A stretch of DNA of 64,000 bases, from the NCBI GenBank assembly GCA_021818105.1, contig JAKAFB010000006.1, forward strand, positions 37,609 to 101,608, written 5' to 3'. Origin of the DNA: Acidobacteriota bacterium (lineage in GTDB: Bacteria; Acidobacteriota; Terriglobia; Terriglobales; Acidobacteriaceae). Within the stretch, counting starts at the first letter, position 1; each line of letters begins with the position of its first letter. Both the position numbers and the translations under genes were made by a program. Positions 1 through 10,812 of the stretch are shown in pieces. The notes below the pieces were generated by a model. It was not told the DNA's origin and made no database searches. It saw only the letters and a program-made list of their open reading frames with translations.

Positions 1-2051
1 TGCAGATCCGCGAGACTAAGTCCGCACCATGGAGCGCGTAGTACACCGAGCCATGCAACACGATCATGTGCATTCAACAAGGCGCGGCCCAAAGCAAGGG
101 CATCCTGGACTTCCATTCTGTCGCGTAGCTTTTCAAGCTCAACGGCGCGGAAAGGTATTGCTGCCTCGCGCAGTGCCTTGGCAATGGGCACTAGCGAGGC
201 ACGGGTGCGACCCAGCACGGCAATGCGATAAGTGCGCTGCTCTGCACTCGCTTGATCCACATTCTCCATGTGGCTCTGAATCAAGTCGACGATGCGGCAT
301 GTCTGTGCATGCAGTGACGACTCTCGCTCCCGTGCGGCTGATATTCGGTCTGCCGGTGAGGCTCCTCGACCGTTTGTAACAGGCATGAAATCTGCATGCA
401 CGGATAAGAATGGAGAAGCAGAGGGAGACTGCTTTCGAACTGCTTCCGCGCGTGTGAAAGTAAGACCGCTCCCATCATCTGATGCAAAGATGCGGGTAAA
501 AAATTCGTTAAGTCTGTTGACAAGCGTGGGATCGCTGCGGAAGTTTGCTGTAAGTGAAATTGGAACAAAAGGGATAGCCGTGCCTTCAGGCAATTCGAGG
601 CCAGCTTGTCGCACGCGTGGAAAGAGTTCGGCATCGGCGTCGCGAAAGAAGTAAATAGACTGCATAGGATCGCCGACAACGAAGAGAGTTCGGCCGACTG
701 AATCAGGCCATGCAGAGGCCAGGCTTGCGAGCAACTGATGCTGGCGCCTGCTTGTGTCCTGAAATTCATCGACGAGCAAATGATGGATGCCGTCTGCAAC
801 ATGGATCGCGGCGTCACTGGGCATGCCATCATCTCCACTAAGAATACGATTTGCGATTTGAGCCACCTCAATAAAATCAACAGCTCCAGCTTCAGCAAAG
901 GCTATATGCAGCTCTGCAACAGCATGGCGCAGTAAGAGGAAGCAAGCCCGCACAATCTCCCATTCGTCATCTGTGTAGTGGGCAGACGGCAACTCACGAA
1001 TAGAAGCAAGTTGGCTTTTGAACCCATCCAGGCGTGAAAGCTCGTCAATCAGGGCTATCAGGCGCGACTTCTGCTCTTTGTTTTCGGCGGGGAATCCCTG
1101 TGCTTTATTGACTTGCTTGCGAAATTCTCCTTCGCGGGTGAGCAGCATTTCGCTCAGGTCGCGCCATGCCTGAAGCTGGGCTTCGAGGTTTACGTTGTCA
1201 GTGAATTCTAGAGGGCCAAAGTCGTCGATTGTGGCAAGGGATGGGTAGAGCGCCCCATCGCTCTGCATGCAGGCAAACCGCGCCAGAGCCATTGCTTCGT
1301 GCTTAGCTTTGGGCACTTCATTCAATATGCGGCTTACCGTGCTAAGGCCCACGCGAATGGCTGTGGCAAACGGATGTTCCAGCTGTGAGCGCAACGAATG
1401 CCAATCGACGTCTCGCTGGAGTACGAAGTCCTGCATCCAGCGATCGCGAGTTTCCAGCATCTCCACAAGTTGTTCTTCGATTTCGTTCCAGCTGTTATCG
1501 CGCCACAGTAAGAGATGTTCAATAGCAGCACAGAGCGCTTCATCGTTGCCTTCCAGTTGTTCCAGTGTTCTTCGTGCCGCGACGCGATAGAGCTGTGCTG
1601 GCTGTTCTGCGATGTTGAGCTCTCCGCCGAACCGTGTGAGGAGCGGCTGTTGGAGTGCCAGCTCGCGGCAGAAGGAATCAATCGTTGTGATGCGGAGTTG
1701 CGCTGGCAGATCGATCAGTTGCCAGCCGCGCTTGCGGGAGCGCTCCAGAGCTTTCGCAGCCAGCGCTTGCACGGAAAAATCATCTTGTGTCAAGGATGCT
1801 GGTACGGCAGACTGCGCATTCTCAAGCTCAGATAGGATGCGATGACGCATCTCCGCTGCTGCAGCACGGGTGAATGTGATGGCCACAATCTGGGTGGGAT
1901 CGTCGACCTCGCTCAGCAGCCGGAGGAATCGGCGCGTGAGTAGATCCGTCTTCCCCGATCCGGCTGGCGCCTGCACGAGAACGCTGCGCGAGGGATTGAG
2001 CGCACTCGTTCGCTGCGATTGGTCGGGAGGATCAGCTTGACTTCTACTCAT
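1..2051 (-). CDS. UvrD/AddA-like superfamily 1 helicase (3' end cut by window edge)
   Basis: Helicase subunit of an AddAB-like double-strand break repair pair, expected to unwind DNA ends with ATP. One reading frame stays open from the ATG at 2051 to the left edge, giving 683 codons without a stop. Walker A (APAGSGKT) lies near residues 29-36, motif II (VDEFQDTS) near 427-434, followed by VGDPMQSIYFFRDAD (motif III) and LTANFRSD (motif IV). These are hallmark UvrD-family motifs. The C-terminal helicase motifs and any RecB-type nuclease domain lie outside the window. The start overlaps the end of the upstream nuclease gene by 8 bases, which suggests translational coupling. AddA rather than plain UvrD is inferred from the partner. 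Confidence 0.85.
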   Translation of the reverse strand, partial: MSRSQADPPDQSQRTSALNPSRSVLVQAPAGSGKTDLLTRRFLRLLSEVDDPTQIVAITFTRAAAAEMRHRILSELENAQSAVPASLTQDDFSVQALAAKALERSRKRGWQLIDLPAQLRITTIDSFCRELALQQPLLTRFGGELNIAEQPAQLYRVAARRTLEQLEGNDEALCAAIEHLLLWRDNSWNEIEEQLVEMLETRDRWMQDFVLQRDVDWHSLRSQLEHPFATAIRVGLSTVSRILNEVPKAKHEAMALARFACMQSDGALYPSLATIDDFGPLEFTDNVNLEAQLQAWRDLSEMLLTREGEFRKQVNKAQGFPAENKEQKSRLIALIDELSRLDGFKSQLASIRELPSAHYTDDEWEIVRACFLLLRHAVAELHIAFAEAGAVDFIEVAQIANRILSGDDGMPSDAAIHVADGIHHLLVDEFQDTSRRQHQLLASLASAWPDSVGRTLFVVGDPMQSIYFFRDADAELFPRVRQAGLELPEGTAIPFVPISLTANFRSDPTLVNRLNEFFTRIFASDDGSGLTFTRAEAVRKQSPSASPFLSVHADFMPVTNGRGASPADRISAARERESSLHAQTCRIVDLIQSHMENVDQASAEQRTYRIAVLGRTRASLVPIAKALREAAIPFRAVELEKLRDRMEVQDALALGRALLNAHDRVAWLGVLRAPWCGLSLADL

Positions 2052-4731
2052 CGTTTGAATCCTCAATTCCAGCATCACTGTAGTTATTTCTGGCCACGCG
2101 ACTCAAGTTTTCTTCTTCGCGAATACGGCAGACTGTATGCAGTCTGCAGTTGTCGCAGGTGGACGGATACTCTCGCGGATCGACTTCCGCATGTCCATCG
2201 ATAAAGTACTGGGCAAGTTGCTCGATGTACTTTCGCCATTCGCTCAAGTGCTCACTCGTGAGTGGCGTCCTTACCAGCGCATCCCGGCCGCTCAGGTGGC
2301 TGTTGAGCGTCAATTTTGCATGACGCATATAACCGCTGAAACAGACATCACGCGTTCGCACCTTGGCGAAGACAAGGCCGCCCACTTCGCCTTGCAGGGC
2401 AAAGCCTGCATAGAGAGGCAACTGCACGTCGTCGGGTCGCGGAAGGTCCCAGGCTCTCGGTGAGACCTCACCAGTCTTATAGTCGACGACGAGGAGCGTG
2501 CCATCAGCGAGTTGGTCAATTCGGTCCAGGCGCAGCTTCAGCGTGAGACCTCTGAGGGCTACAGTGTGCTTCGCCTCCGTTTCTGCCACGCTAAACTCTT
2601 CCCTAGCTATTTCATACTGGAGCCACTCTGTGACCAACTGAGTTAGGCGCGTCGATTCTAGCTCTAGGTAGCGTTGTGGCATACGCTCCAGAACACCGGC
2701 GGGCATTTTATCCCGGAGAACAATGCGGACGATGGTGGCGACAAATGAAGGGATATCGGGAAGCATCTTGAGTTCAGCTTGCGCGCGGATTCCGTGAGGT
2801 GCTCCACCCCAAATCATGTGAAGCACCTCGTGGAGCAGTTGTCCACGCTCTGCGGCTGAGAGCCCTGCTTGCGCAGCATCCCATGCCTGCGCACCGAGGC
2901 GCACAGTGGCAAAGGCTTTGAAGGGGCACTGAGACTGTGCTGTAAGCAGGCTCGATCCACCGTGCGCAAGATCGGGGGGGAACGGGATGAGGCCGGCATC
3001 CTCAAAGGGAACGGTGATCGGAGGCCGATGCACGGGAGAAGTAAAGTGATTGGGCAATGACTGAGGCGGTCCCGCGACTTGTGTGATCAGGCGTGAGGGT
3101 CTTGCTTCAAGATCACTTTTCTGCGCCGCATAGCTGAAATGAACCATTGGCGCAGAGGCTAGCAATCGCTTGGTGATGGCTTGTGCCACATCCCAATCGT
3201 GCTGCGGCGTTGCATGCGGCATGTCTGCCTCACATTGCACATGCAGTGGAAGCAGGGGATGTGCAGAGCCGGTGAGAGGCCACATATCCTCATCCGCGCC
3301 AAGAAACCAGGCCGCGTCAGCACTGAGGCCTGCAGACTCGGCAGGCCCCGTGATTTGGATGGGAGCGTCACTCGACTCAGGGGTAAAGAGCGTTTCATTC
3401 AAGACACGCTGCAGCGTAGAAAGAAAGCTGTCCCAAGGCACGCGACGGCCGTCGAAACCGAGTGCCGCGCACGTGCCCACGGCTTGCTCCCAGCGCTGGA
3501 GGGCTTGAAAGTCCGCGCTGGAGAACGATCGGTTGCCCGGTATTCCTAGCTGACGCAAGAGCTCTGGGACTAGACCAGCCCAGTCGATGGCGCTTTGGTG
3601 TCGTCCTTGTGCTTCGCGCAATCGCTTGCGAGCATTGAGCATCCGCTCGGCCCATGCAGAGGGCAACTCATGCCCCTTGGTTCGCTGGCGGACAAATGCC
3701 TCGAGTGTCCATTCTGTTCGTTGCAGCCCACTGCGGCGTAGAGCCAGCATGAACGCCTGTAAGCCAATTCTTTCTTCGGCGCTGCTGGAGGCAAGGTTTG
3801 TTGAGAAGAGCCAGTCAATTTCATTTTCAGCGAGTGCGCCTTCCAGCCAATGCAGCAACTGGAAAGCAGCCCGAGCAACCTCATTCTGGATTAGTGGAAT
3901 ACCCAGTGAGAATTCAAAGGGTGACGTTGCGCCTGTTGCACAATGCCGCAGGAATGCGCGCTCAATTTCACCACGGCGTGCACTGATCTCCTGTGTAATC
4001 ACAAGAAGGCGGGCTTGCGGATTGGCGGCCAATTGTTGCGTGCACCATAAGGCACATGCATCCAGCTCTGTCACGCTGTCGCGCGCAGAGTAATAGTGGA
4101 TCTCGGTGGCTGGCTCGCCCAACGCAAGCGCCTTCCATGGGCCCCACGCGTCGAAGAGCGCGCGCTGCGAAGGCAGGATATGGTCAAAGCCGGCAGCAAG
4201 CAGCAGCTGAGGGTTGGGACGTGTGGTGTGCAATTGTGCTGTGAGTTCGAGTAACGCCCGCGAGGGACTCACAACATTGTTTGCCTGGCATAACGCATCG
4301 AAGCCGGACAGCCACCCGCTGAAGGCGGCGGCATCCTGTGTCCAATCACGGCGCGCGGCCGGAACAAGATAATACGGCGCATAGGAGCAAAGGAGCTCAT
4401 GGGCCCCCATGGCCATCTGGGCCAAGCGTTGACGTGGGCCATCGAGAAGCGTTGCAAGGTGCGAGTCGTTGCTAATGACATCGGCCCAAAGAGCCTGCTC
4501 CTGCACGCCATTCAACAACATGCGGCCGCCGGGAGAGCTCGACTCCCAAGTTGCAAGCGCAAAGCTCTGCCAGTCCTGGATTGCAGGGGCGGGCCAGGCG
4601 GTGAGTCCTTCGGCGCGACGGCGGCGATGGAACGCGGCTGTGAGCGCACGCGCGGCTCTTTCGCTAGCCGTGACTACGAGGCCACCATCGTGAAGCCAAC
4701 TGTCAACTTGTGATCCCTGCTGAAGACCCAT
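2044..4731 (-). CDS. AddB-like PD-(D/E)XK nuclease, iron-sulfur type
   Basis: An 895-residue protein resembling the roughly 900-residue AddB-related DNA repair family, the nuclease partner of the following helicase in end resection. The C-terminal third holds a PD-(D/E)XK nuclease core (VDYKTGE with the DYK active-site lysine, then QLPLYA). Four cysteines are placed as in AddB: one in QCPFKAFA upstream of the nuclease core and three in the tail at about C859, C862 and C868 (C-x2-C-x5-C), likely holding a 4Fe-4S staple. No intact Walker A is seen in the N-terminal inactivated helicase part. It is first in the operon; the next gene starts inside its last codons. Confidence 0.8.
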   Translation of the reverse strand: MGLQQGSQVDSWLHDGGLVVTASERAARALTAAFHRRRRAEGLTAWPAPAIQDWQSFALATWESSSPGGRMLLNGVQEQALWADVISNDSHLATLLDGPRQRLAQMAMGAHELLCSYAPYYLVPAARRDWTQDAAAFSGWLSGFDALCQANNVVSPSRALLELTAQLHTTRPNPQLLLAAGFDHILPSQRALFDAWGPWKALALGEPATEIHYYSARDSVTELDACALWCTQQLAANPQARLLVITQEISARRGEIERAFLRHCATGATSPFEFSLGIPLIQNEVARAAFQLLHWLEGALAENEIDWLFSTNLASSSAEERIGLQAFMLALRRSGLQRTEWTLEAFVRQRTKGHELPSAWAERMLNARKRLREAQGRHQSAIDWAGLVPELLRQLGIPGNRSFSSADFQALQRWEQAVGTCAALGFDGRRVPWDSFLSTLQRVLNETLFTPESSDAPIQITGPAESAGLSADAAWFLGADEDMWPLTGSAHPLLPLHVQCEADMPHATPQHDWDVAQAITKRLLASAPMVHFSYAAQKSDLEARPSRLITQVAGPPQSLPNHFTSPVHRPPITVPFEDAGLIPFPPDLAHGGSSLLTAQSQCPFKAFATVRLGAQAWDAAQAGLSAAERGQLLHEVLHMIWGGAPHGIRAQAELKMLPDIPSFVATIVRIVLRDKMPAGVLERMPQRYLELESTRLTQLVTEWLQYEIAREEFSVAETEAKHTVALRGLTLKLRLDRIDQLADGTLLVVDYKTGEVSPRAWDLPRPDDVQLPLYAGFALQGEVGGLVFAKVRTRDVCFSGYMRHAKLTLNSHLSGRDALVRTPLTSEHLSEWRKYIEQLAQYFIDGHAEVDPREYPSTCDNCRLHTVCRIREEENLSRVARNNYSDAGIEDSNDE

Positions 4732-4815
4732 TTCTGCGTTATACCCTGTTGTGCCGGTCGGGCGCCACGGATGGGTGGATGCGTAGCGTACAGGCGGTTG
4801 TACACTGAGGATGTG

Positions 4816-5715
4816 ATGCGCCGTTTGCTTGCCTGCTCGCTTCTCGCTGTAGTTGCGCTTGCCGGGTGCCGCTCTGGCCGGGAGACCCCGACACAGACCA
4901 CCTCAAGCCCGAACTTCAAGGTCTATCATCTACGCGGCAAAGTCGTTGCAACCAATGCCGCTACAGGCGAGGTGACCGTGGACCATGAAGCCATTCCGGG
5001 CTTTATGGATGCGATGACCATGCCGTACAAGCTTAAAGACCCCGGCATCCTCAGTGAATTGCATCCCGGCGATGTAATTACAGCTGATGTACTCGTGTCG
5101 CAGGATGAGGATGCGAGTGTGCTGCTCGACCACATTGTAGTGGTGGCGCAGGGTAAGCCAGACTACAAGCCAACTTCCATCTACCATGTGCCTGCGGCGG
5201 GTGATGCGGTGCCGGACTTCAAACTGCGTAATCAGGATGGCCGCTCGATTCATCTGCGGCAGTTTCGCGGCAAAGAGCTGTTGATCACCTTTATCTACAC
5301 GCGCTGCCCGCTGCCCAATTTCTGTCCGCTGGTGACGCACAACTTTGCCGTCATTGAAAAGCAATTGGCGGCGGATCCCGCGCTCTATGCCAGGACGCAT
5401 CTGCTGTGTGTAAGTTTTGATCCCGAACACGACACCCCCGAACGCCTGCGCGCCTACGGAGCTCAATACATTGGGAGCGATGCAAAGAATGCCTTTGCCC
5501 ACTGGGACTTTGCGGTGCCGGAAAAGCCGGCGTTGGTGGAGATGGCAAAGTGGTTTGATGTGGGCATTACCGTTGGAGCCGACAGATCAATCACTCATAC
5601 CCTCTCCACAACTCTGGTGGGACGCGACGGCAAGGTGGTCAACTTTTATCACGGGAATGAGTGGACGCCGGATCAGGTGATGGCAGATGTAAAGCAGGCC
5701 GCGACTGGAGCCTGA
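4816..5715 (+). CDS. SCO family copper lipoprotein with N-terminal CusF-like domain
   Basis: Probable copper chaperone for respiratory oxidase assembly, anchored at the outer face of the inner membrane. The start at 4816 is preferred over the ATG at 4771 because it has GAGG five bases upstream and begins a lipoprotein signal (MRRLLACS... with lipobox LAGC). Residues about 35-110 resemble CusF-type copper-binding domains (HEAIPGFM followed by AMTMPY). From about residue 130 comes a thioredoxin-like SCO fold with the cysteine pair in CPLPNFC and the downstream metal histidine in SITHTLS. The cysteine spacing is CX5C rather than the textbook CX3C. It is divergent from the nuclease gene with an 84-base gap. 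Confidence 0.85.
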   Translation: MRRLLACSLLAVVALAGCRSGRETPTQTTSSPNFKVYHLRGKVVATNAATGEVTVDHEAIPGFMDAMTMPYKLKDPGILSELHPGDVITADVLVSQDEDASVLLDHIVVVAQGKPDYKPTSIYHVPAAGDAVPDFKLRNQDGRSIHLRQFRGKELLITFIYTRCPLPNFCPLVTHNFAVIEKQLAADPALYARTHLLCVSFDPEHDTPERLRAYGAQYIGSDAKNAFAHWDFAVPEKPALVEMAKWFDVGITVGADRSITHTLSTTLVGRDGKVVNFYHGNEWTPDQVMADVKQAATGA

Positions 5716-5838
5716 CCAAGAACCTTTGCGTCGCTGATTTGCCGAGATGCAGCGGGTTGTTTATCCGTCTGTACGCACAATGAGAATTTCAAAATCCTGC
5801 AACGGGTATTCTTTCCCTGCATCCAAGAGAGGTCGGTT

Positions 5839-6219
5839 ATGGCGAAAATCACATTATTGTTTGCGATTCTCCTGATCGTGCTGGGTCTGGCCGGTTATTT
5901 TGGCACGGGCAGCCTGCACCCCACAGCGCTGATTCCTACATGGTTTGGCGTGGCACTGGGCCTCTTCGGCCTGCTGGCCATAAGTCCCAGTGAGGCGAGG
6001 CGCAAGCTGTTCATGCACATCAACGTGACCATCGGCTTGGTGGGCTTTCTGGGAGCCACCATTGAGGCTATTCGCGGCTACGGCGCGGCGCGCACGGCGG
6101 GCGTGGACCCGGACATGATTGCGCTGGGTTCCAAGCTGACAATGGCGGGGCTCCTGCTGTTCTATGTGCTGCTGTGCGTTCGCTCGTTTATTGATGCCCG
6201 GCGAACCAACAGGATCTAG
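5839..6219 (+). CDS. Small four-helix inner membrane protein, unknown function
   Basis: A 126-residue protein not recognised beyond its topology. Four hydrophobic segments are visible (about 4-22, 30-48, 58-76 and 96-116), with short loops and a basic C-terminus (RRTNRI), so it is an integral membrane protein. AGAGAGG sits just upstream of the ATG as ribosome binding site. The next gene, an ABC exporter, starts three bases after its stop, so the two are very likely co-transcribed; this protein may be an accessory to the exporter, but nothing in its sequence proves this. Confidence 0.75.
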   Translation: MAKITLLFAILLIVLGLAGYFGTGSLHPTALIPTWFGVALGLFGLLAISPSEARRKLFMHINVTIGLVGFLGATIEAIRGYGAARTAGVDPDMIALGSKLTMAGLLLFYVLLCVRSFIDARRTNRI

Positions 6220-6222
6220 CGC

Positions 6223-8109
<1,887 letters not shown>

Positions 8110-8147
8110 AGCAGCCTCGCAGTATTGCGGCTCGTTTGGTTCCTTAC

Positions 8148-8180
8148 GGAGGCGCGAGCCTGGCTCTGCGCTGAGCCTCC
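8148..8180. other. Strong hairpin downstream of the ABC exporter
   Basis: GGAGGC at 8148-8153 pairs with GCCTCC at 8175-8180, with further pairing inside (GCGC and GAG/CTC). It lies 40 bases past the exporter stop. No T-tract follows, so it is a possible processing or attenuation structure rather than a classic terminator. Confidence 0.3.
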
Positions 8181-8211
8181 ATGCGCATCTTACTGAGAGA
8201 AATATGCGTAT
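8181..8211. promoter_or_regulatory. Possible IclR operator (paired octamers)
   Basis: ATGCGCAT at 8181-8188 and ATGCGTAT at 8204-8211 form an imperfect repeat, readable as inverted or direct because the octamer is itself nearly palindromic, spaced 23 bases start to start. It lies about 70 bases before the preferred start of the IclR regulator, where autoregulatory operators of this family usually sit. The functional link is inference. Confidence 0.25.
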
Positions 8212-8280
8212 CACGCCTTGACGGACGTTTCATATCTTGAGAAACTTAACCGTGTTCAGACCGCGGAATCGAGGACCGCA

Positions 8281-9093
8281 ATGCGAGACGGAGCGCCGCA
8301 AGGTATTTATAAGGTCCAAGCGTTAGACCGGGCCTTTGCTGTGTTGGATTTGCTGGGTGAAAGCGAAGCCCCACTGGGGTTGGCCCAGGTGGCGTCTTCA
8401 CTGCAGTTGCACAAGAGCACTGCGCATCGCTTCCTGATGGTGCTGGAGCGGCATCGCATGGTGGAGCGAACGAGCAGCGGCAAGTTCCGGCTCGGCCTGC
8501 GGCTCTTCGATTTTGGCAATCGTGCGATAGAGCAGTATGACCTGCGCGAGCGCGCGCAGCCCCACCTGCGCCGGCTAGTGGCGGAGACGGAAGAGACGGC
8601 TCACTTGTGCATCCTTGAGGGCGCGCATGTGATTTACATCGACAAGATTGAGCCTGCGCGCTCAGTGCGCATGATTACGCGCATAGGAGCGAGCAACCCG
8701 GTGCACTGCACGTCAGTCGGCAAGGCGATTCTCGCATTTCTGCCGGAGGATCGCGTGGCAGACATCATCCGCCGCACGCGTTTTGAGCGCTTTACGCACC
8801 GCACGATTGCCACGCCGGAGGCTTTACGCGCGGAAATTGAAAAGACTCATCGCCGCGGATACGCCGTGGATGATGAGGAATTTGAAGAAGGCCTGCGCTG
8901 CATTGCCGTTCCGCTGCTGGACGCACAGCGCCAGCCAGTGGCGGCTATCAGCGTTTCGGGGCCGTCCTTCCGGGTGACGGCGCACAAGCTGCCTTCAATT
9001 GCCAACCACCTGCTGCATTGCGTGCGTGGCATCGCAATGGATATGGGCTTTACATCGGCAAGTCGAGGACATAGAGCCGCCTGGACGGCGTAG
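8281..9093 (+). CDS. IclR family transcriptional regulator
   Basis: DNA-binding regulator with an N-terminal winged helix-turn-helix (about residues 10-70, containing LQLHKSTAHRFLMVLERH) and a C-terminal ligand-sensing GAF-like IclR domain (about 85-250, with the family-typical TSVGKAILAFLPE and DDEEFEEGLRCIAVP). The frame is open from a TTG at 8218, but the ATG at 8281 has GAGGA five bases before it and gives a normal 270-residue protein, so it is preferred. IclR members usually control carbon-source catabolism, but no catabolic operon adjoins it here, so the target is unknown. It converges on gpsA with an 18-base gap. Confidence 0.85.
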   Translation: MRDGAPQGIYKVQALDRAFAVLDLLGESEAPLGLAQVASSLQLHKSTAHRFLMVLERHRMVERTSSGKFRLGLRLFDFGNRAIEQYDLRERAQPHLRRLVAETEETAHLCILEGAHVIYIDKIEPARSVRMITRIGASNPVHCTSVGKAILAFLPEDRVADIIRRTRFERFTHRTIATPEALRAEIEKTHRRGYAVDDEEFEEGLRCIAVPLLDAQRQPVAAISVSGPSFRVTAHKLPSIANHLLHCVRGIAMDMGFTSASRGHRAAWTA

Positions 9094-9111
9094 CCCAGCA
9101 TTGGTTGGGAG

Positions 9112-10119
9112 CTAGTGTTCGTCGCGTCCTGGGCGGAGCATCAGATTCTTGATGGCTTCATGGGGATCTTTGCCCTCGTCGAGGATGCGCTCCATTTGCT
9201 CGGTGATGGGCATCTCAATGCCGTGCCTGCGTGCCAGCCCGAGCGCGGCACGGGTGGTGCGCACGCCCTCAGCAACCTTTCCACCTAAGCTCTCAAGAAT
9301 ATCGGGCAGCCTACGACCGTGACCCAACTCTTCACCGACGGTGCGGTTGCGGCTGAGCGAACCGGTGCAGGTGAGCACGAGGTCGCCCACGCCGGAGAGG
9401 CCGGCGAGCGTTTCGCGACGGCCTCCGCAGGCGACGGCGAGACGGGTGATTTCGGCAATGCCGCGAGTGATGAGCCCGGCGGCGGAGTTGTAACCGAGGC
9501 CAACGCCGGCAGCCACGCCGGCGGCAATGGCGATGACGTTTTTCAGCGCTCCGCCCAGTTCCACACCAATCACATCAGTGGATGTGTAGAGGCGCAGAGA
9601 CTCGGAAGAGAACTCCTTTTGAATGCGGGCGGCGATGGCCGGGTCACTGAAGGCGACTGTGACGGCGGTGGGTTGGCCTTGAGCCACCTCAAGGGCAAAA
9701 CTGGGGCCGCTGAGGGCACCGATGGGCAAGGCAAGGCCGGTGGGAGCGAGCGTCTGGGAGATAACCTCCGTCATGCGCAGGCTGGTCTGGTCCTCAATGC
9801 CTTTGGTGGCGCTGACGATAATCTGGCCGGGACGCAGATGCGGGGCCAGACGTGCAAATGTGGCGCGCAGAAATTCGGATGGGATGACGGACACGATGAT
9901 TTCAGCGTTGCTGATGGTGGTGTCGTCGCCGGTGATGTGAATTTCAGGAGGCAGAGGGAAGCCGGGGAAGAACTGCTTATTTTCGCCGGCGGCAATGATG
10001 TCCTGGGCCATCTGTGGGCTATGTGCCCAGAGGGTGAGATCGTGACCGCCGCGGCGGTGAAGCGAGAGGGCAATTGCAGTTCCCCAGGCACCGCAACCAA
10101 GAATGACAATACGGCTCAT
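9112..10119 (-). CDS. gpsA: Glycerol-3-phosphate dehydrogenase [NAD(P)+]
   Basis: Cytosolic enzyme that reduces dihydroxyacetone phosphate to sn-glycerol-3-phosphate, the backbone of phospholipids. The 335-residue length is normal. The N-terminus has the Rossmann motif GCGAWGTA (about 8-15); SATKGIE, the conserved LSGPSFA and the C-terminal catalytic region around LGGALKNVIAIAAG (with the catalytic lysine) are all present. Its start overlaps the stop of plsY in an ATGA quartet, so the two genes are coupled and act in consecutive steps of phosphatidic acid synthesis. Confidence 0.97.
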   Translation of the reverse strand: MSRIVILGCGAWGTAIALSLHRRGGHDLTLWAHSPQMAQDIIAAGENKQFFPGFPLPPEIHITGDDTTISNAEIIVSVIPSEFLRATFARLAPHLRPGQIIVSATKGIEDQTSLRMTEVISQTLAPTGLALPIGALSGPSFALEVAQGQPTAVTVAFSDPAIAARIQKEFSSESLRLYTSTDVIGVELGGALKNVIAIAAGVAAGVGLGYNSAAGLITRGIAEITRLAVACGGRRETLAGLSGVGDLVLTCTGSLSRNRTVGEELGHGRRLPDILESLGGKVAEGVRTTRAALGLARRHGIEMPITEQMERILDEGKDPHEAIKNLMLRPGRDEH

Positions 10120-10748
10120 GCAGTTTTCCTTTGGCCGAAGCGGCTCTCAGTGCCGCTGAAGAGGCGGCGAATGTTCTGGTGGTGTTTGAGTATGACGAGC
10201 AGGGCAACGATGATTTGCACGGCGATAAAAAAGGCGGGCCGGTCACCTTTGACGAGGAGCCAAGCAAAGAAGGGAAAGCTGGCTGAGCCGAGTATCGATG
10301 CGAGCGAAACATAGCGGCTTAGCGCAAGCACGATGAAGAAGACGGTGATGGCAGCCAGGGCCGCGGAAGGCGCGGCGACGAGGAAGACGCCGAAGCCTGT
10401 GGCAACGCCTTTGCCGCCGCGGAACCCGAGCCATACGGGCAGCATGTGTCCAAGAACGGCGAATAGGGCGGCGAGCGCCTCAAAGTTGCGCACATGTGCA
10501 GTTGGCGCCATCTGCGTGGCGAAGATTGCGCCGAGCCAGACGGCGGCGCAGCCCTTGAGCATGTCCAGGAAGAAGGTTGCGGCGCCGAGACCCTTGGAAC
10601 CGGAGCGGAGGACGTTGGTGGCCCCGATGTTGCCACTGCCGATGGAGCGGATGTCCTGCTTGCGGAAGACGCGGATGAGCAGGTAGCCAAAGGGAATGGA
10701 CCCGAGCAGATAGGAGACGGCCGCGACCAGGAGACTTGCAAGGACCAT
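10116..10748 (-). CDS. plsY: Acyl-phosphate:glycerol-3-phosphate acyltransferase
   Basis: Integral membrane enzyme that transfers the acyl group from acyl-phosphate to glycerol-3-phosphate, giving lysophosphatidic acid. At 210 residues with multiple hydrophobic helices it has the usual PlsY size. Conserved motifs are visible: GSIPFGYL near the N-terminus, RSIGSGNIGATNVLR, and GFRGGKGVATGFG, the last a hallmark loop of the family. It lies upstream of and overlaps gpsA by four bases, making a two-gene lipid operon in which the downstream enzyme supplies the acyl acceptor. Confidence 0.96.
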   Translation of the reverse strand: MVLASLLVAAVSYLLGSIPFGYLLIRVFRKQDIRSIGSGNIGATNVLRSGSKGLGAATFFLDMLKGCAAVWLGAIFATQMAPTAHVRNFEALAALFAVLGHMLPVWLGFRGGKGVATGFGVFLVAAPSAALAAITVFFIVLALSRYVSLASILGSASFPFFAWLLVKGDRPAFFIAVQIIVALLVILKHHQNIRRLFSGTESRFGQRKTA

Positions 10749-10812
10749 AACGAGTGAGAGTTTAGCAGGTGAGGCGGCGGGATGACGGTGCGCGAGGGTG
10801 GAGCGCGGCGGC

